From NCBI GenBank assembly GCA_050260675.1, contig JBLNCN010000011.1:558001-622000 (forward strand): DNA of 64,000 nt, read 5' to 3'. The position numbers and the translations under genes were made by a program. The stretch comes from JBBDIP01 sp050260675. GTDB lineage: Bacteria > Bacillota > Sulfobacillia > Fermentithermobacillales > Fermentithermobacillaceae. The number at the start of each line of letters is the position of its first letter. Within the stretch, counting starts at the first letter, position 1. Positions 8,080 through 16,751 of the stretch are shown piece by piece. A model generated the notes under the pieces. It was not told the origin of the DNA, did no database searches, and was given only the letters and a program-made list of their open reading frames with translations.

Positions 8080-9047
8080 GAAGCATCCCTCCTTCGTAGC
8101 GCGCCTTCCAGCACGCGCTCCACGAGTGACCTAAAAGGCATCCCGCACTTCTCCGCCATACGCGGAAGCTCGCTGTAGCCCGGCATGAGGCCGGGCAATG
8201 TGTTGATCTCAAGGACGTAGGGCTTGCCCTCGGGCGATACCCTGATGTCCACCCGGCCTACGTCGGTGCAACCGACGGCTCTGAAGGTCCTGACCGCCAG
8301 GTCCTGAATCTCCATGGCGATCTCCGGAGGTATTTCCGCGGGACACACCGGTATCACGGCATCGCGGGACTTGACGTCGTAGGTGTACATGCCGCCCTTC
8401 TTGAAGACGATCTCCTCAACCGGCAACGCCTGCGGCTCAGGATACCCGACAATGCCCACGGTAAACTCCCGTCCGCCGATGTACTCCTCCACCAGCACAG
8501 GCGGACCGTAGCTGGACGCGATCAGCCTCACCTGCTCGGTCGCCCTATCCGCGTCTGCGGCAACGCTCTTCTCCGAAATACCCAAGCTGGAGCCCTCAGC
8601 AGCGGGCTTCACTATGACCGGATATGTTAAGTCGGACAGAACTTGGGACTCCAAGGCCTGAGCGTCCTCGATGACCCTGAACCTGGGCGTCGAGATCCCG
8701 TAGATGCCCATGACGGCCTTGGTCAGGTGCTTGTGCAGGCCCAATAGATGGCTGCGGGCTCCGGAACCCGTGAAAGGGTAACTCGCCATCTCAAGCATGG
8801 CAGCTATGTTGGCCTGGTCTTTCTTCGAACGGTAGCCGGTAGCGAGGTTAAAGACTGCGTCAGGGTTGACCTCGCTGAGCCGGCCCAGCAGAGACGGGCC
8901 TACCTCTACCACTGTAATCTTGTGACCGAGCTCGCCTAGCGCGTCGCAGACAGCGCCGGCAGTCACAGAGGACTGCTCTCTGGCGTGCGGGTCCTGGTCG
9001 TAAAACGGCGAATTCCTGTGGTTGACCACGACGCAAATGTGCGGCAA
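8076..9047 (-). CDS. D-alanine--D-alanine ligase-like ATP-grasp enzyme
   Basis: A 323-residue ATP-grasp protein of the Ddl family. The central and C-terminal domains carry KPAAEGSSLGI (ATP lysine and glycine loop), EEYIGGREFTVGI and the metal-binding VLEINTLPG. The N-terminal GGxSxE loop of true Ddl, which holds the first D-alanine, is absent; the protein opens PHICVVVNHRNSPF instead. The acceptor or first substrate is therefore probably different, and an amino-acid or peptide ligase is more likely than a cell-wall Ddl. The start is TTG at 9047, supported by GGGGAGG about 8 nt upstream; the nearby ATG at 9054 is in another frame. It is the first gene after the c-di-AMP riboswitch leader. Confidence 0.82.
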   Translation of the reverse strand: MPHICVVVNHRNSPFYDQDPHAREQSSVTAGAVCDALGELGHKITVVEVGPSLLGRLSEVNPDAVFNLATGYRSKKDQANIAAMLEMASYPFTGSGARSHLLGLHKHLTKAVMGIYGISTPRFRVIEDAQALESQVLSDLTYPVIVKPAAEGSSLGISEKSVAADADRATEQVRLIASSYGPPVLVEEYIGGREFTVGIVGYPEPQALPVEEIVFKKGGMYTYDVKSRDAVIPVCPAEIPPEIAMEIQDLAVRTFRAVGCTDVGRVDIRVSPEGKPYVLEINTLPGLMPGYSELPRMAEKCGMPFRSLVERVLEGALRRRDAS

Positions 9048-9179
9048 AGGGCATTCCTCCCCTAGAGTTGTTCCAGCAGGCGCAGCGGGATAGGCCGCAG
9101 CCTCAAGAAGGCAATATCTTGAAAGACCGCGTGCGGCTCTTGGCCGGGAAGAGGCTCTTACGAGGCGAAAACGCCACGG

Positions 9180-9330
9180 GACGAGGCCGCCTTCCCTTTC
9201 GACGCTTACGAGGTTAGCTGACGGGCTCGGGCTGAAAAGGATTAGCCCTACGCGGAACGCGATTAGCCCCTAAGAAGTGGGTCCCCCGTTCCCTCCGTGG
9301 TGGAGGGATTCAGCGATCAGGCGCGTACAA
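9180..9330 (-). ncRNA. Cyclic di-AMP riboswitch (ydaO/yuaA leader)
   Basis: The minus strand carries the hallmark segments of the ydaO-yuaA aptamer in order: CTGAATCC, a hairpin with ACGGAGGGA, CGGGGGACCCA, GGGGCTAAT, a CGCG-closed stem, AGGGCTAAT, CAGCCCGAGCCC, then GTCAGCTAACCTCGTAAGCG and AAGGG. The ends CGCC and GGCG can close the outer helix. The family binds c-di-AMP and usually switches transcription off. The aptamer lies just downstream of a good promoter and about 130 nt before the TTG start of the ATP-grasp ligase. I could not identify the terminator of the expression platform with confidence. Confidence 0.93.
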
Positions 9331-9348
9331 CGCTGCTGGTCAAAGCCC

Positions 9349-9378
9349 ACTATAACCGTTTATGGCAAGGGCTGTCAA
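9349..9378 (-). promoter_or_regulatory. Promoter of the riboswitch-controlled operon
   Basis: The minus strand shows TTGACA, an 18-nt spacer and TATAGT, close to sigma-70 consensus. Predicted transcription start is near 9342, about a dozen nucleotides before the first paired element of the c-di-AMP aptamer, which is the arrangement expected for a riboswitch leader. Confidence 0.8.
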
Positions 9379-9498
9379 GAGACCCGCCCCTTGCATCACG
9401 CTCGGTCACCTTCGGGTTGGCGCGATTTGGCTGGAGTTGTTCGCCAGATCCGATATACTGGCAATTGCGCTACTGGCTAGAGTTGGGAGGAGAGACGG

Positions 9499-10272
9499 TT
9501 GAGTGACAGATCCTTCACGGCCCTTGAATTAGGCCGCATCCAGTATCGGGACGGATACCCTCGTTCATCTAGGTACGATCCGCTCTGGGTCATTCAGAAC
9601 CACCTGGGTTCGCAGTGCCTCTGGCTCACCGAGTCCCTCACACAGGTCATGGACTTCCGCGCGGGCATGCGGGTGCTGGACATAGGTTGCGGCAACGCTC
9701 TTTCATCCATCTTTCTTGCAAGGGAATTCGGAGTGGAGGTCTGGGCGGTGGAACCGAACGTGTCACCGTCCGAGAACGCAGAAAGAGCCCATGAGGCAGG
9801 CGTGGGGGAACTAGTCTTCCCCATCCGGGCCGATGCTCGCGACATGCCCTTCCCGAGGCACTTCTTCGACGCTGCCATCAGCATCAATGCCTACTGGATT
9901 TTCGGCACCGACGACTTCTACCTGCCGAGACACTTTGCGCCTGTCCTAAAACCGGGAGCCTGGATAGGGCTCATCAACCCCGGGCTCAAGAGGGAGTATG
10001 AAGGCGAGATCCCGTCGGGCGTAAAGGAGTACTGGATCGAGCACGTAGTCGCCTACCACTCCCCAGAATGGTGGAAGCGTCACCTGGAGCGGAGCGGCTT
10101 GGTGGATGTCCGCATCGCCGACACAATGGGCGGTGATGAGGGGCACCAGGCATGGCGCGACTGGGCTGCAGTCATCTCACCCGGTAAGGATACCCTCATC
10201 GAGGGCAAAGAGGGCAGCAATATCACATTCACACGAGTAATCGCCGAGAAGAAGGCGGAAGCCGCAGGCTAG
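9499..10272 (+). CDS. SAM-dependent class I methyltransferase
   Basis: A 257-residue methyltransferase with motif I VLDIGCGNALSS at about 59-70, an acidic residue closing strand 2 (VEVWAVEPN), and motif DARDMPFPRHFFDAAISINAYW typical of UbiE/COQ5-like small-molecule methyltransferases. The start is TTG at 9499 with GGGAGGAG about 7 nt upstream. It is transcribed away from the riboswitch operon. Substrate unknown; proximity alone does not tie it to that pathway. Confidence 0.87.
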   Translation: MSDRSFTALELGRIQYRDGYPRSSRYDPLWVIQNHLGSQCLWLTESLTQVMDFRAGMRVLDIGCGNALSSIFLAREFGVEVWAVEPNVSPSENAERAHEAGVGELVFPIRADARDMPFPRHFFDAAISINAYWIFGTDDFYLPRHFAPVLKPGAWIGLINPGLKREYEGEIPSGVKEYWIEHVVAYHSPEWWKRHLERSGLVDVRIADTMGGDEGHQAWRDWAAVISPGKDTLIEGKEGSNITFTRVIAEKKAEAAG

Positions 10273-10298
10273 CGCTGCAGTCTACCCAACTGGGGGCC

Positions 10299-11651
10299 CT
10301 ATCCGCCCTCGGGCATCCTCCTGAGCATCCTTGAATGGGCCAGCACAGCCCAAGGATGGATGGGGTCCTTTTTCCCGTCGAAGTAGAAGCGCAGCACCTG
10401 CTGCTGGCCTTGAGCGTGGAAGAACGCGGTGCGCTCGTCGCCTGCCTTAGCTGGGTATTCCTCGCCTTCCAGCGTGACGATAAGGGAACCGTCCCTCAGG
10501 GCAAGCGTGACGTTCCCACCCTCATCACTCCTGTAGTTGCCCTCGAATCTGGACAACACCGCCACATCATACGCGCGCTCAGTCTCGACGCTCTTCATGG
10601 TGTCGAGGGGAAGTCCGAGAGCGGTGTTCACGGCAGAGAGCCAAATGGCGGCAGTAGGGACAGCGGTCACGTTGGTGAGGACAGCCACTGTGATGCCCCT
10701 TTCGGGTACAAACCCGAAGTTGGACGAGACTCCTGGCTGACCACCGCTGTGCTCTACAACGGTCACCCCTGTATTGGCGTAGTTCACCGTTGTGATAAGC
10801 GCGAGGTTGTAGTCGCTCACCCTGGTGGTCCGGTACATCGGGGTGGTCCACATTCTCCTTTGGCCTTCGTCGGAGACAACACGGGTCCCGTTTGGCGCGA
10901 CTCCCCCGTTCAGGTAGATCTGCCCGTATTTCATGAGGTCCAAGACGCACGAACGCACGCCGCCCCCGACCTCATAAGTCCCCAAGGCAGGCCAGGGCTG
11001 TTCTTCGTGTCTGCCTGTCTTCTTGTTGTAGATGTACGGCGTCGACAGGTCTCCCATCTTGGGCAGTTCTTCGAGGTTGTACGTGGACCGGTGCATGCCG
11101 GCCGCGTCGAGGATGTGCTGGGTCATGTAGCGCCGGTACAGTTGCCCGGTCTTGCTTTCAATGATGTGTCCGTTCAGGAGAAACGTATCGTTGCAATAGC
11201 TGAAATACTCCCCGGGTTCCCCCAGAAGCTCGTACTCGGCTCCGGCCAGGTACTCAATGTGGCTCCCAAAATCGGTGATATCCTGGCGTCTCTTCATGGG
11301 AGGGAGCCCCGTGGTGTGGGACAGGATGTGGCGCATCTTCACTTCCCGCATATCCCTCACGCCAGCTAGCCTGAAACCTGGGATATGATCGACCACCGGG
11401 TCGTCTATGGAGAGCAGCCCTCTATCCGCTAATTGAGCTATGGCCATGGAGGTGAAGGACTTGCTCACCGAAGCACAGCCGAATATGGTGTTGGGCGTGA
11501 CAGGCTCCTTGGTCTCAAGGTTCTTGACGCCGAAACCTTTTGCGTAGAGGACATCCTTCGGCCCGGCTACCGCTACCGCGGCTCCAACGATGTGGTTCTC
11601 CTCCATGACGCGGAGTACATGTTCTTCAAATGCGGTCCAGTCCGTTGCCAC
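10299..11651 (-). CDS. Serine hydrolase, beta-lactamase class C / DD-peptidase family
   Basis: A 450-residue protein with the penicillin-recognising fold. The catalytic SxxK is S61-V-S-K64, the YxN motif appears as Y-C-N in YFSYCNDTF, and the third motif as HSGG. The last 100 residues form a lipocalin-like C-terminal domain (FEGNYRSDEGG, then SLIVTLEGEEYPAKAG) common in this group. There is no signal peptide, so it probably acts in the cytosol on peptides or esters. I prefer the GTG start at 11651 because GGAGG lies about 8 nt upstream; open frame continues to 11690. It faces the methyltransferase gene tail to tail and precedes a GGT and a carboxypeptidase on the same strand. Confidence 0.85.
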   Translation of the reverse strand: MATDWTAFEEHVLRVMEENHIVGAAVAVAGPKDVLYAKGFGVKNLETKEPVTPNTIFGCASVSKSFTSMAIAQLADRGLLSIDDPVVDHIPGFRLAGVRDMREVKMRHILSHTTGLPPMKRRQDITDFGSHIEYLAGAEYELLGEPGEYFSYCNDTFLLNGHIIESKTGQLYRRYMTQHILDAAGMHRSTYNLEELPKMGDLSTPYIYNKKTGRHEEQPWPALGTYEVGGGVRSCVLDLMKYGQIYLNGGVAPNGTRVVSDEGQRRMWTTPMYRTTRVSDYNLALITTVNYANTGVTVVEHSGGQPGVSSNFGFVPERGITVAVLTNVTAVPTAAIWLSAVNTALGLPLDTMKSVETERAYDVAVLSRFEGNYRSDEGGNVTLALRDGSLIVTLEGEEYPAKAGDERTAFFHAQGQQQVLRFYFDGKKDPIHPWAVLAHSRMLRRMPEGG

Positions 11652-11739
11652 AACGATCCCCTCCGTTGGCGTCATAAGGCCGGGTGGCATGCTAGCGTGG
11701 CGGGCCAGCTAGCCCCTCACACCCGGCGGTTCTCCCTGT

Positions 11740-13350
11740 TTACACTCCCACAGCCGCTCCCTCGCGCCTGGGGTCGGCCCCTCCCTTGAACTCCCCGGAC
11801 TCCGGGTCCCACAAGACGCCGTGAACTCCGCCAAAGAAGTAATCCAGTGGGGGCCTCACCTCAAGCGTGTGGCCCATCCGGCGCAATTCGTCCTGAACTG
11901 CCTCGTCGATGCGCCCTTCTACGTGTAGGATTTCGCCCTCGGTGTGGATCCGCGGGGCGTCGATTGCCTGCTGGATCCCCATCCCGTGGTCAATGACATT
12001 TGAGAGCACCTGTGCAACCGCGGTGATTATCCTCTTGCTGCCGGGCGAGCCCACTGCCAGGAACGGGCGTCCGTCTTTCAGAACAATTGTTGGAGACATG
12101 CTCGAAAGCGGTTTCTTTCCGGGCGCTATGCTGTTGGGACGGCCGGGCACCGGGTCGAAGTCGTGCATCTGGTCGTTCAGTATGAACCCGTATCCTGCCA
12201 ACACCGAAGCGCACCCGAAGAAACTCTCCACAGTCTGAGTCAGGGCGACGGCATTCCCAGCGCTATCTATCACCGTAAGGTGGGTGGTGCTGTCGTCTTC
12301 GTGGGCGGCCGGACGACCCGCTCCCGGCTTAGCGGCGCGAGCAGCGTCCACTGACGCCACCCTCTCCCTGGCGTACTGTTTGCTGAGAAGCCCTGCCAGA
12401 GGAATATCCACGAAGGCCGGGTCGCCCATGTAAGCCTCGCGGTCCGCGAAGGCCAGTTTGAACGCCTCGGCGAGGAGGTGCAGGTTCGCGGCGGAACCAT
12501 GCCTCATGCTGCGGACATCGAAGGCCTCAAGCATGTTAAGGATCTCGATGACGTGAGTCCCACCGGAGCTCGGGGGTGGGGACGATATGATCTCATAGCC
12601 CCTGTATGTTCCTGTCACTGGCTTCCTCACGGTCGGCCTGTAGGCCGAGAGATCGTCGAAGCCGATGAACCCTCCGTGGACCTGCATGTCCCGGACAAGA
12701 GCGCGGGCAACCTCGCCCTCATAGAACACCTCACGCCCATTCTCGCCGATGAGCCGAAGGGTCCTGGCGTAGTCCGGATTGACCAGCGTGTCCCCTACCT
12801 CGAAGGGCTCGCCGTCTTTCAAGTAGATCCTCGCGGTCTTGGGGAACAAGCGGAGACGGTCCAGGTTCCGCACCATGGCTTCCCTAAGGAAAGGGCCGAC
12901 TACTATGCCGTTCTCGGCCAGCCGGGCCGCAGGTTCGATGACTTCGGACAGCGGCAGAGTTCCGTACATCTCGAGCGCCATGGCCATTCCCGCGACCGAG
13001 CCGGGGACGGCCACCGCCTTATGCCCGGTCTCATTTGCCCGCCCCACGACCCGGCCGTCCACGACCTGGTACATATCGGGGGTAGCCCGGAGAGGAGCCA
13101 CTTCTCTGTAATCGATGAACGCCGTCGCATCCGTACCGGCCGGTGGCGTGGCCATCCGCACCAGCATGAATCCACCGCCACCGATTCCCGAGGTGAAGGG
13201 CTCTGCCACTCCAATGGCGAACGCGGCGGCAATAGCAGCGTCGACTGCGTTGCCTCCCCGCTTCAGCATCTCCGCGCCCGCCTGCGAGGCGAGCGGGTGA
13301 GCGCTGGATACCATCCCTTGGCGTGAGACCGCCTCTACGTGACCTGCCAC
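11740..13350 (-). CDS. ggt: Gamma-glutamyltransferase
   Basis: A 536-residue single-chain precursor of the Ntn-hydrolase family. The autoprocessing nucleophile is the first threonine of TTH at 355-357, splitting it into a large subunit of about 354 residues and a small one of about 180. Other signatures are SGIGGGGFM near 54-62, SSPPPSSGG near 256-264 and the small-subunit SSMSPTIV and VGSPGSKRI loops. It cleaves gamma-glutamyl bonds of glutathione-like compounds or gamma-glutamyl peptides. No clear signal peptide is visible, whereas many homologues are secreted. GTG start at 13350 with GGGGGAG upstream. It is 65 nt downstream of the M14 peptidase gene, in line with a peptide-degrading operon. 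Confidence 0.93.
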   Translation of the reverse strand: MAGHVEAVSRQGMVSSAHPLASQAGAEMLKRGGNAVDAAIAAAFAIGVAEPFTSGIGGGGFMLVRMATPPAGTDATAFIDYREVAPLRATPDMYQVVDGRVVGRANETGHKAVAVPGSVAGMAMALEMYGTLPLSEVIEPAARLAENGIVVGPFLREAMVRNLDRLRLFPKTARIYLKDGEPFEVGDTLVNPDYARTLRLIGENGREVFYEGEVARALVRDMQVHGGFIGFDDLSAYRPTVRKPVTGTYRGYEIISSPPPSSGGTHVIEILNMLEAFDVRSMRHGSAANLHLLAEAFKLAFADREAYMGDPAFVDIPLAGLLSKQYARERVASVDAARAAKPGAGRPAAHEDDSTTHLTVIDSAGNAVALTQTVESFFGCASVLAGYGFILNDQMHDFDPVPGRPNSIAPGKKPLSSMSPTIVLKDGRPFLAVGSPGSKRIITAVAQVLSNVIDHGMGIQQAIDAPRIHTEGEILHVEGRIDEAVQDELRRMGHTLEVRPPLDYFFGGVHGVLWDPESGEFKGGADPRREGAAVGV

Positions 13351-13415
13351 CGGTATCTCCCCCGCTGAACCGCCTATGTCTCCTTGAACTGTCTATGTCT
13401 TCCCCGCCGAACTAC

Positions 13416-15989
13416 CTACATAAGAGAGTTGAACAGAAACTTGAACGTCCCGTGCGCTTGGGCCCTAAACTGCGATCTAAAGCCGATGAGGATTACCTCG
13501 CCCTTGCCGCACTTGGCGGCCACCATGCACGGCTTGCCGGCCAGCTTTTCGCCACCGACCAGCCATCCGCTCTGCAGGAGGTCTGTCTGCGGATACTCGG
13601 CCACGATCCTGTAGTCCTCGGGCCTGTTCATCTCGGTGATCTCAAACGTGGGGCTCCCCTGGTTCAGCACGAGGGCGTTCTCCGGCATCCCGTAAGCCAG
13701 CGGATCGCTGTTGTTAACCTTCACATGCAGCGTCGAACCGTTGCAGTAGAAGTCCCTCCAGCTGGCATTGGCGACGACATTGCGCACCCGGAGGCCGCAG
13801 GTCTCTATCGCCCAGTCGGAGGACGTGTCCATAGCCACAAGCCTGCCCCCCGCCTTCACGAATTCGGCGACCGCCTTCTGCCCTTCCCTACCCAGTCCGG
13901 TCCGGTACTCCGGCGGCAGATTGGGGAGCGGCCAGGCTCTGGCATTGGGATTGGTCTCGGGGACGTTGTCGGGGCCCATCAGCAACCGCGTCCGATCGCC
14001 TGGTATGATGAGCACGTCGATCTTCTCGGAAAGCTTGCCGCCCTTTATGTCGGCATCCATCACAGTCACGTACGGGACCTCGAACTTGTCGAACACGTAA
14101 CGGGTCCAGCCTTCGTCCATGTTTCCGCCCCAGTACCGCTGGTACATGCCGATTCGCAGAGACTTCAGCTCGTGCCTCGCGACATCCGGGATCCCACTAA
14201 CAGGGATAAACGGCACGCCGGTCTCGCTTGCCAGGCCCGCGATGACTTCCTTGTACGCCGGCGCATTCTCGACGTAGAATGCACCTGTTACGGGGGAACA
14301 ATCGCAGGAGGGTCCGTCCGAACACACCTTCGCAGGACCGTCAAGCCGCCAGACCTTTGCGCCGCTCTTCTGCAGGCGGTTCACGGCCAGGTAGGTGTCG
14401 TTGAGCCTCGGGTCCAGGAGATAACCTGCCGCCTCCTTGACCTCCGCCCGCGCTTTGGGAGCATCTTTGACCAGGTCGTACTCGCACTCGAACTTGTCGT
14501 CAATGGCGGCCACGTCAATCCCCATGAACTCACCGATTGTGTCGGTGGCGGTGTCGTACATGATGGGGGAGCCGTCAGGGTTCCTGGTCCAGTAGCTGTC
14601 GGGGTAGAAGGTCCTCCCCAGCAGGAATCTTAGGGCGCCCATCTTGGGCTGGTCCATCGTCAGGAAGTAGGTCCCCGCCGGGAAGACCTTGCCGCCGGCG
14701 CAGAACTCCTCTTTGGCTATCTTTACTTCCGCGCCCTGAGCCAGCATCAGCTCCACAAGCTTCAGCGCTGTAAGCGGGTCGTTGTTCTTCTGGGGAGAGA
14801 TGGCAAACGCATAAGGCTTGCCCTGTCTACCTCTCTCGGTCTGGCGAGACGCCTTCAAGTACGCGTTCCACAGGACCTTCTCCCTGTATTTGGCGCAAAT
14901 GTCCAATAGGGCCCAAGCGGCGATCTTCTGCTGTTCCACGATGTCCCTAAGGCGCCACCATCCGCCCGGCCAAGGGTGGGGGAAATTGGTTTGCGCTTCG
15001 TATTTGGGCATGGTCTTCTGGCTCGCTCCACGGAGCTGGTGCGGATGGATGTACAGCGGCGTGGCGAGCTTGGCGCTGGCCGACTCGGTCAGCATGCCAG
15101 CGATATTGTGATGGGTCGTGATCCAGTGGAACCCGAAGTGGCCCCAACCTGGGTACTGGGCGCTGTTGAGGATGCCGGTCTTGCCCTTCTCCTCAAGCGT
15201 GTATGCCATATGAGCGCCGAACCAGGAGTCCTCGCGCCAGACCAGGGGATCAGCGTGGGGACGGATTGCGTCGGAGTACGGGGCCAGGAACAGACGGGCT
15301 CCGTAGGGTCCCATGTGGTGATGGTCTTGATAGGCTTGGGGATGCCAGTCGGTGTACACAAGCTTCGCCATGTACCTGGATTCGGGAAGGTTCAGGGCGA
15401 ACGCGTCGCGGTTGTTGTCGTGCCCTGCGTACTTGTGATAGAGGAAAGGCGTGTTGCAGCCCTCCCACTCGGTCCCCAGATACCTGTTGTACCAGTCGGT
15501 GACCATGATTTGACCGTCGGGGTTGAAGCACGGGACCATCAGGAAGATGACGTTGTCCAGGATCCTCCTGTTGTCCTCGCAGTCGCAGGCCAAAAGGTCG
15601 TAGGCCAGCTCCGGAGCCATCTGGGTGCCGCCTATCTCGGTCGCGTGCAAGCTCATGCTCTGGCACACAACCGCCTTGCCCTCCTTGACGAGGGCCTTGA
15701 CCTCGTCTTCGGTGAGTCCCCGCGGATCCGCGATCTTGCCGTTTATCTCCCGGTAGCGCTCCAGATTCGCGAGGTTCTCGGGAGACGAGATGATAGTGAG
15801 AAGAAAGGGATTGCCCTCGGTGGAAGGCCCCATGTCCACGACCTTTATCGCGTCGGATTCGGACTCAAGCTTGTAGAAGTACTCGACGATCTTGTCCCAG
15901 CGGGCGATCTTCCTGTCGGAACCCAACCTAAAGCCGAAGAACTCTTCGGGAGAGGTAATCTTGGGACGAGGAGCCTTTGCGGCCATCAT
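13416..15989 (-). CDS. M14 family zinc carboxypeptidase
   Basis: An 857-residue protein. The N-terminal 350 residues form an M14 metallocarboxypeptidase domain: zinc ligands H115-x-x-E118 in SLHATEIGG, substrate-binding NNRD at about 192-195, and the third ligand within the DHHHMG cluster at 222-226. The rest, about 500 residues, has no recognised catalytic motif but contains a class I glutamine-amidotransferase-like stretch (DVLIIPGD), as in related large M14 proteins. It should trim C-terminal residues from peptides. There is no signal peptide. Start at 15989 has AAAGGAG 7 nt upstream. It leads the M14-GGT-serine hydrolase run on the minus strand. Confidence 0.88.
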   Translation of the reverse strand: MMAAKAPRPKITSPEEFFGFRLGSDRKIARWDKIVEYFYKLESESDAIKVVDMGPSTEGNPFLLTIISSPENLANLERYREINGKIADPRGLTEDEVKALVKEGKAVVCQSMSLHATEIGGTQMAPELAYDLLACDCEDNRRILDNVIFLMVPCFNPDGQIMVTDWYNRYLGTEWEGCNTPFLYHKYAGHDNNRDAFALNLPESRYMAKLVYTDWHPQAYQDHHHMGPYGARLFLAPYSDAIRPHADPLVWREDSWFGAHMAYTLEEKGKTGILNSAQYPGWGHFGFHWITTHHNIAGMLTESASAKLATPLYIHPHQLRGASQKTMPKYEAQTNFPHPWPGGWWRLRDIVEQQKIAAWALLDICAKYREKVLWNAYLKASRQTERGRQGKPYAFAISPQKNNDPLTALKLVELMLAQGAEVKIAKEEFCAGGKVFPAGTYFLTMDQPKMGALRFLLGRTFYPDSYWTRNPDGSPIMYDTATDTIGEFMGIDVAAIDDKFECEYDLVKDAPKARAEVKEAAGYLLDPRLNDTYLAVNRLQKSGAKVWRLDGPAKVCSDGPSCDCSPVTGAFYVENAPAYKEVIAGLASETGVPFIPVSGIPDVARHELKSLRIGMYQRYWGGNMDEGWTRYVFDKFEVPYVTVMDADIKGGKLSEKIDVLIIPGDRTRLLMGPDNVPETNPNARAWPLPNLPPEYRTGLGREGQKAVAEFVKAGGRLVAMDTSSDWAIETCGLRVRNVVANASWRDFYCNGSTLHVKVNNSDPLAYGMPENALVLNQGSPTFEITEMNRPEDYRIVAEYPQTDLLQSGWLVGGEKLAGKPCMVAAKCGKGEVILIGFRSQFRAQAHGTFKFLFNSLM

Positions 15990-16049
15990 GAGGTCACTCC
16001 TTTCTGTCAGTTAGGTCTTCGCCAAGGAAAGGCCTTTTCCTACTGGTCA

Positions 16050-16748
16050 CTAAGTAATGAGGAGCCTGCGTGCTTTCTCCAGGGCCAGCGAGATCGCGAT
16101 TATGGAGACCAGCATCAAGGCGTTTTTCGCGGCTACCCCAATGAGTCCGGCCTGATAACCCAGCGGTCCCAAGTTCAAGAGCGCGTGCAGAGCCACAGCG
16201 TAGACATATCCGCCCAGCGTGGACCTTGTACCGCCAAACCCTGAGGCCGCGATCGACGTCATGACGCCGTGCCCGAAGGCAATCACCAAGCGTTCTGAGA
16301 TGTACGCGGAGAAGTAGACAAGGGGCAGCGCCGTGTATGCTTGACCGCGGGATATCGCCCAAGCCAAATACCACGCCTCGCCCAGACCAAATCCTAATCC
16401 CGAAGCCATACCCACGCGAAACGACGCGGCCGGGTGAAGGGGCGCAGACCGGACTTCGGCCAGGCCCAGGGGTAGGAGCTTTGCCCCCTCCTCAGTGAGT
16501 GGAGCGATGAAGAGAGCGAGGATAAGAAATCCCCACGGCGGGAGACTGGAGTCGGCGGGCCAGGTCAGGCGCTCCGCCGCCAGAGTCACGGGGGTCTTCA
16601 CAAACAGGTTGAGCAGGTAACTGAGGGGGAGCCCAATCACGAACGCGGCGCTGACTTGACGGTCATACTCCCATGCCCGCCAAGTCAGCGCTGACGCCAG
16701 GCCGAGGACGAGCGTCACGACCAACGCTGCCCCGGCGATCCCGCTCAC
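16050..16748 (-). CDS. PrsW-like intramembrane metalloprotease
   Basis: A 232-residue polytopic membrane protein with about seven hydrophobic segments. The predicted metal-binding motifs of the PrsW/CPBP-type superfamily are present: E86-E87-x-x-K90 (PLTEEGAK), F120-x-x-x-E124 (GFGLGEAW), H160 and H188 (ALHALLN), all near membrane segments. Members cleave membrane-anchored anti-sigma factors or modify prenylated proteins; no anti-sigma factor lies next to it. The GTG start at 16748 follows the PH-like gene by 3 nt, so the pair is translationally coupled. Confidence 0.75.
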   Translation of the reverse strand: MSGIAGAALVVTLVLGLASALTWRAWEYDRQVSAAFVIGLPLSYLLNLFVKTPVTLAAERLTWPADSSLPPWGFLILALFIAPLTEEGAKLLPLGLAEVRSAPLHPAASFRVGMASGLGFGLGEAWYLAWAISRGQAYTALPLVYFSAYISERLVIAFGHGVMTSIAASGFGGTRSTLGGYVYAVALHALLNLGPLGYQAGLIGVAAKNALMLVSIIAISLALEKARRLLIT

Positions 16749-16751
16749 GTG

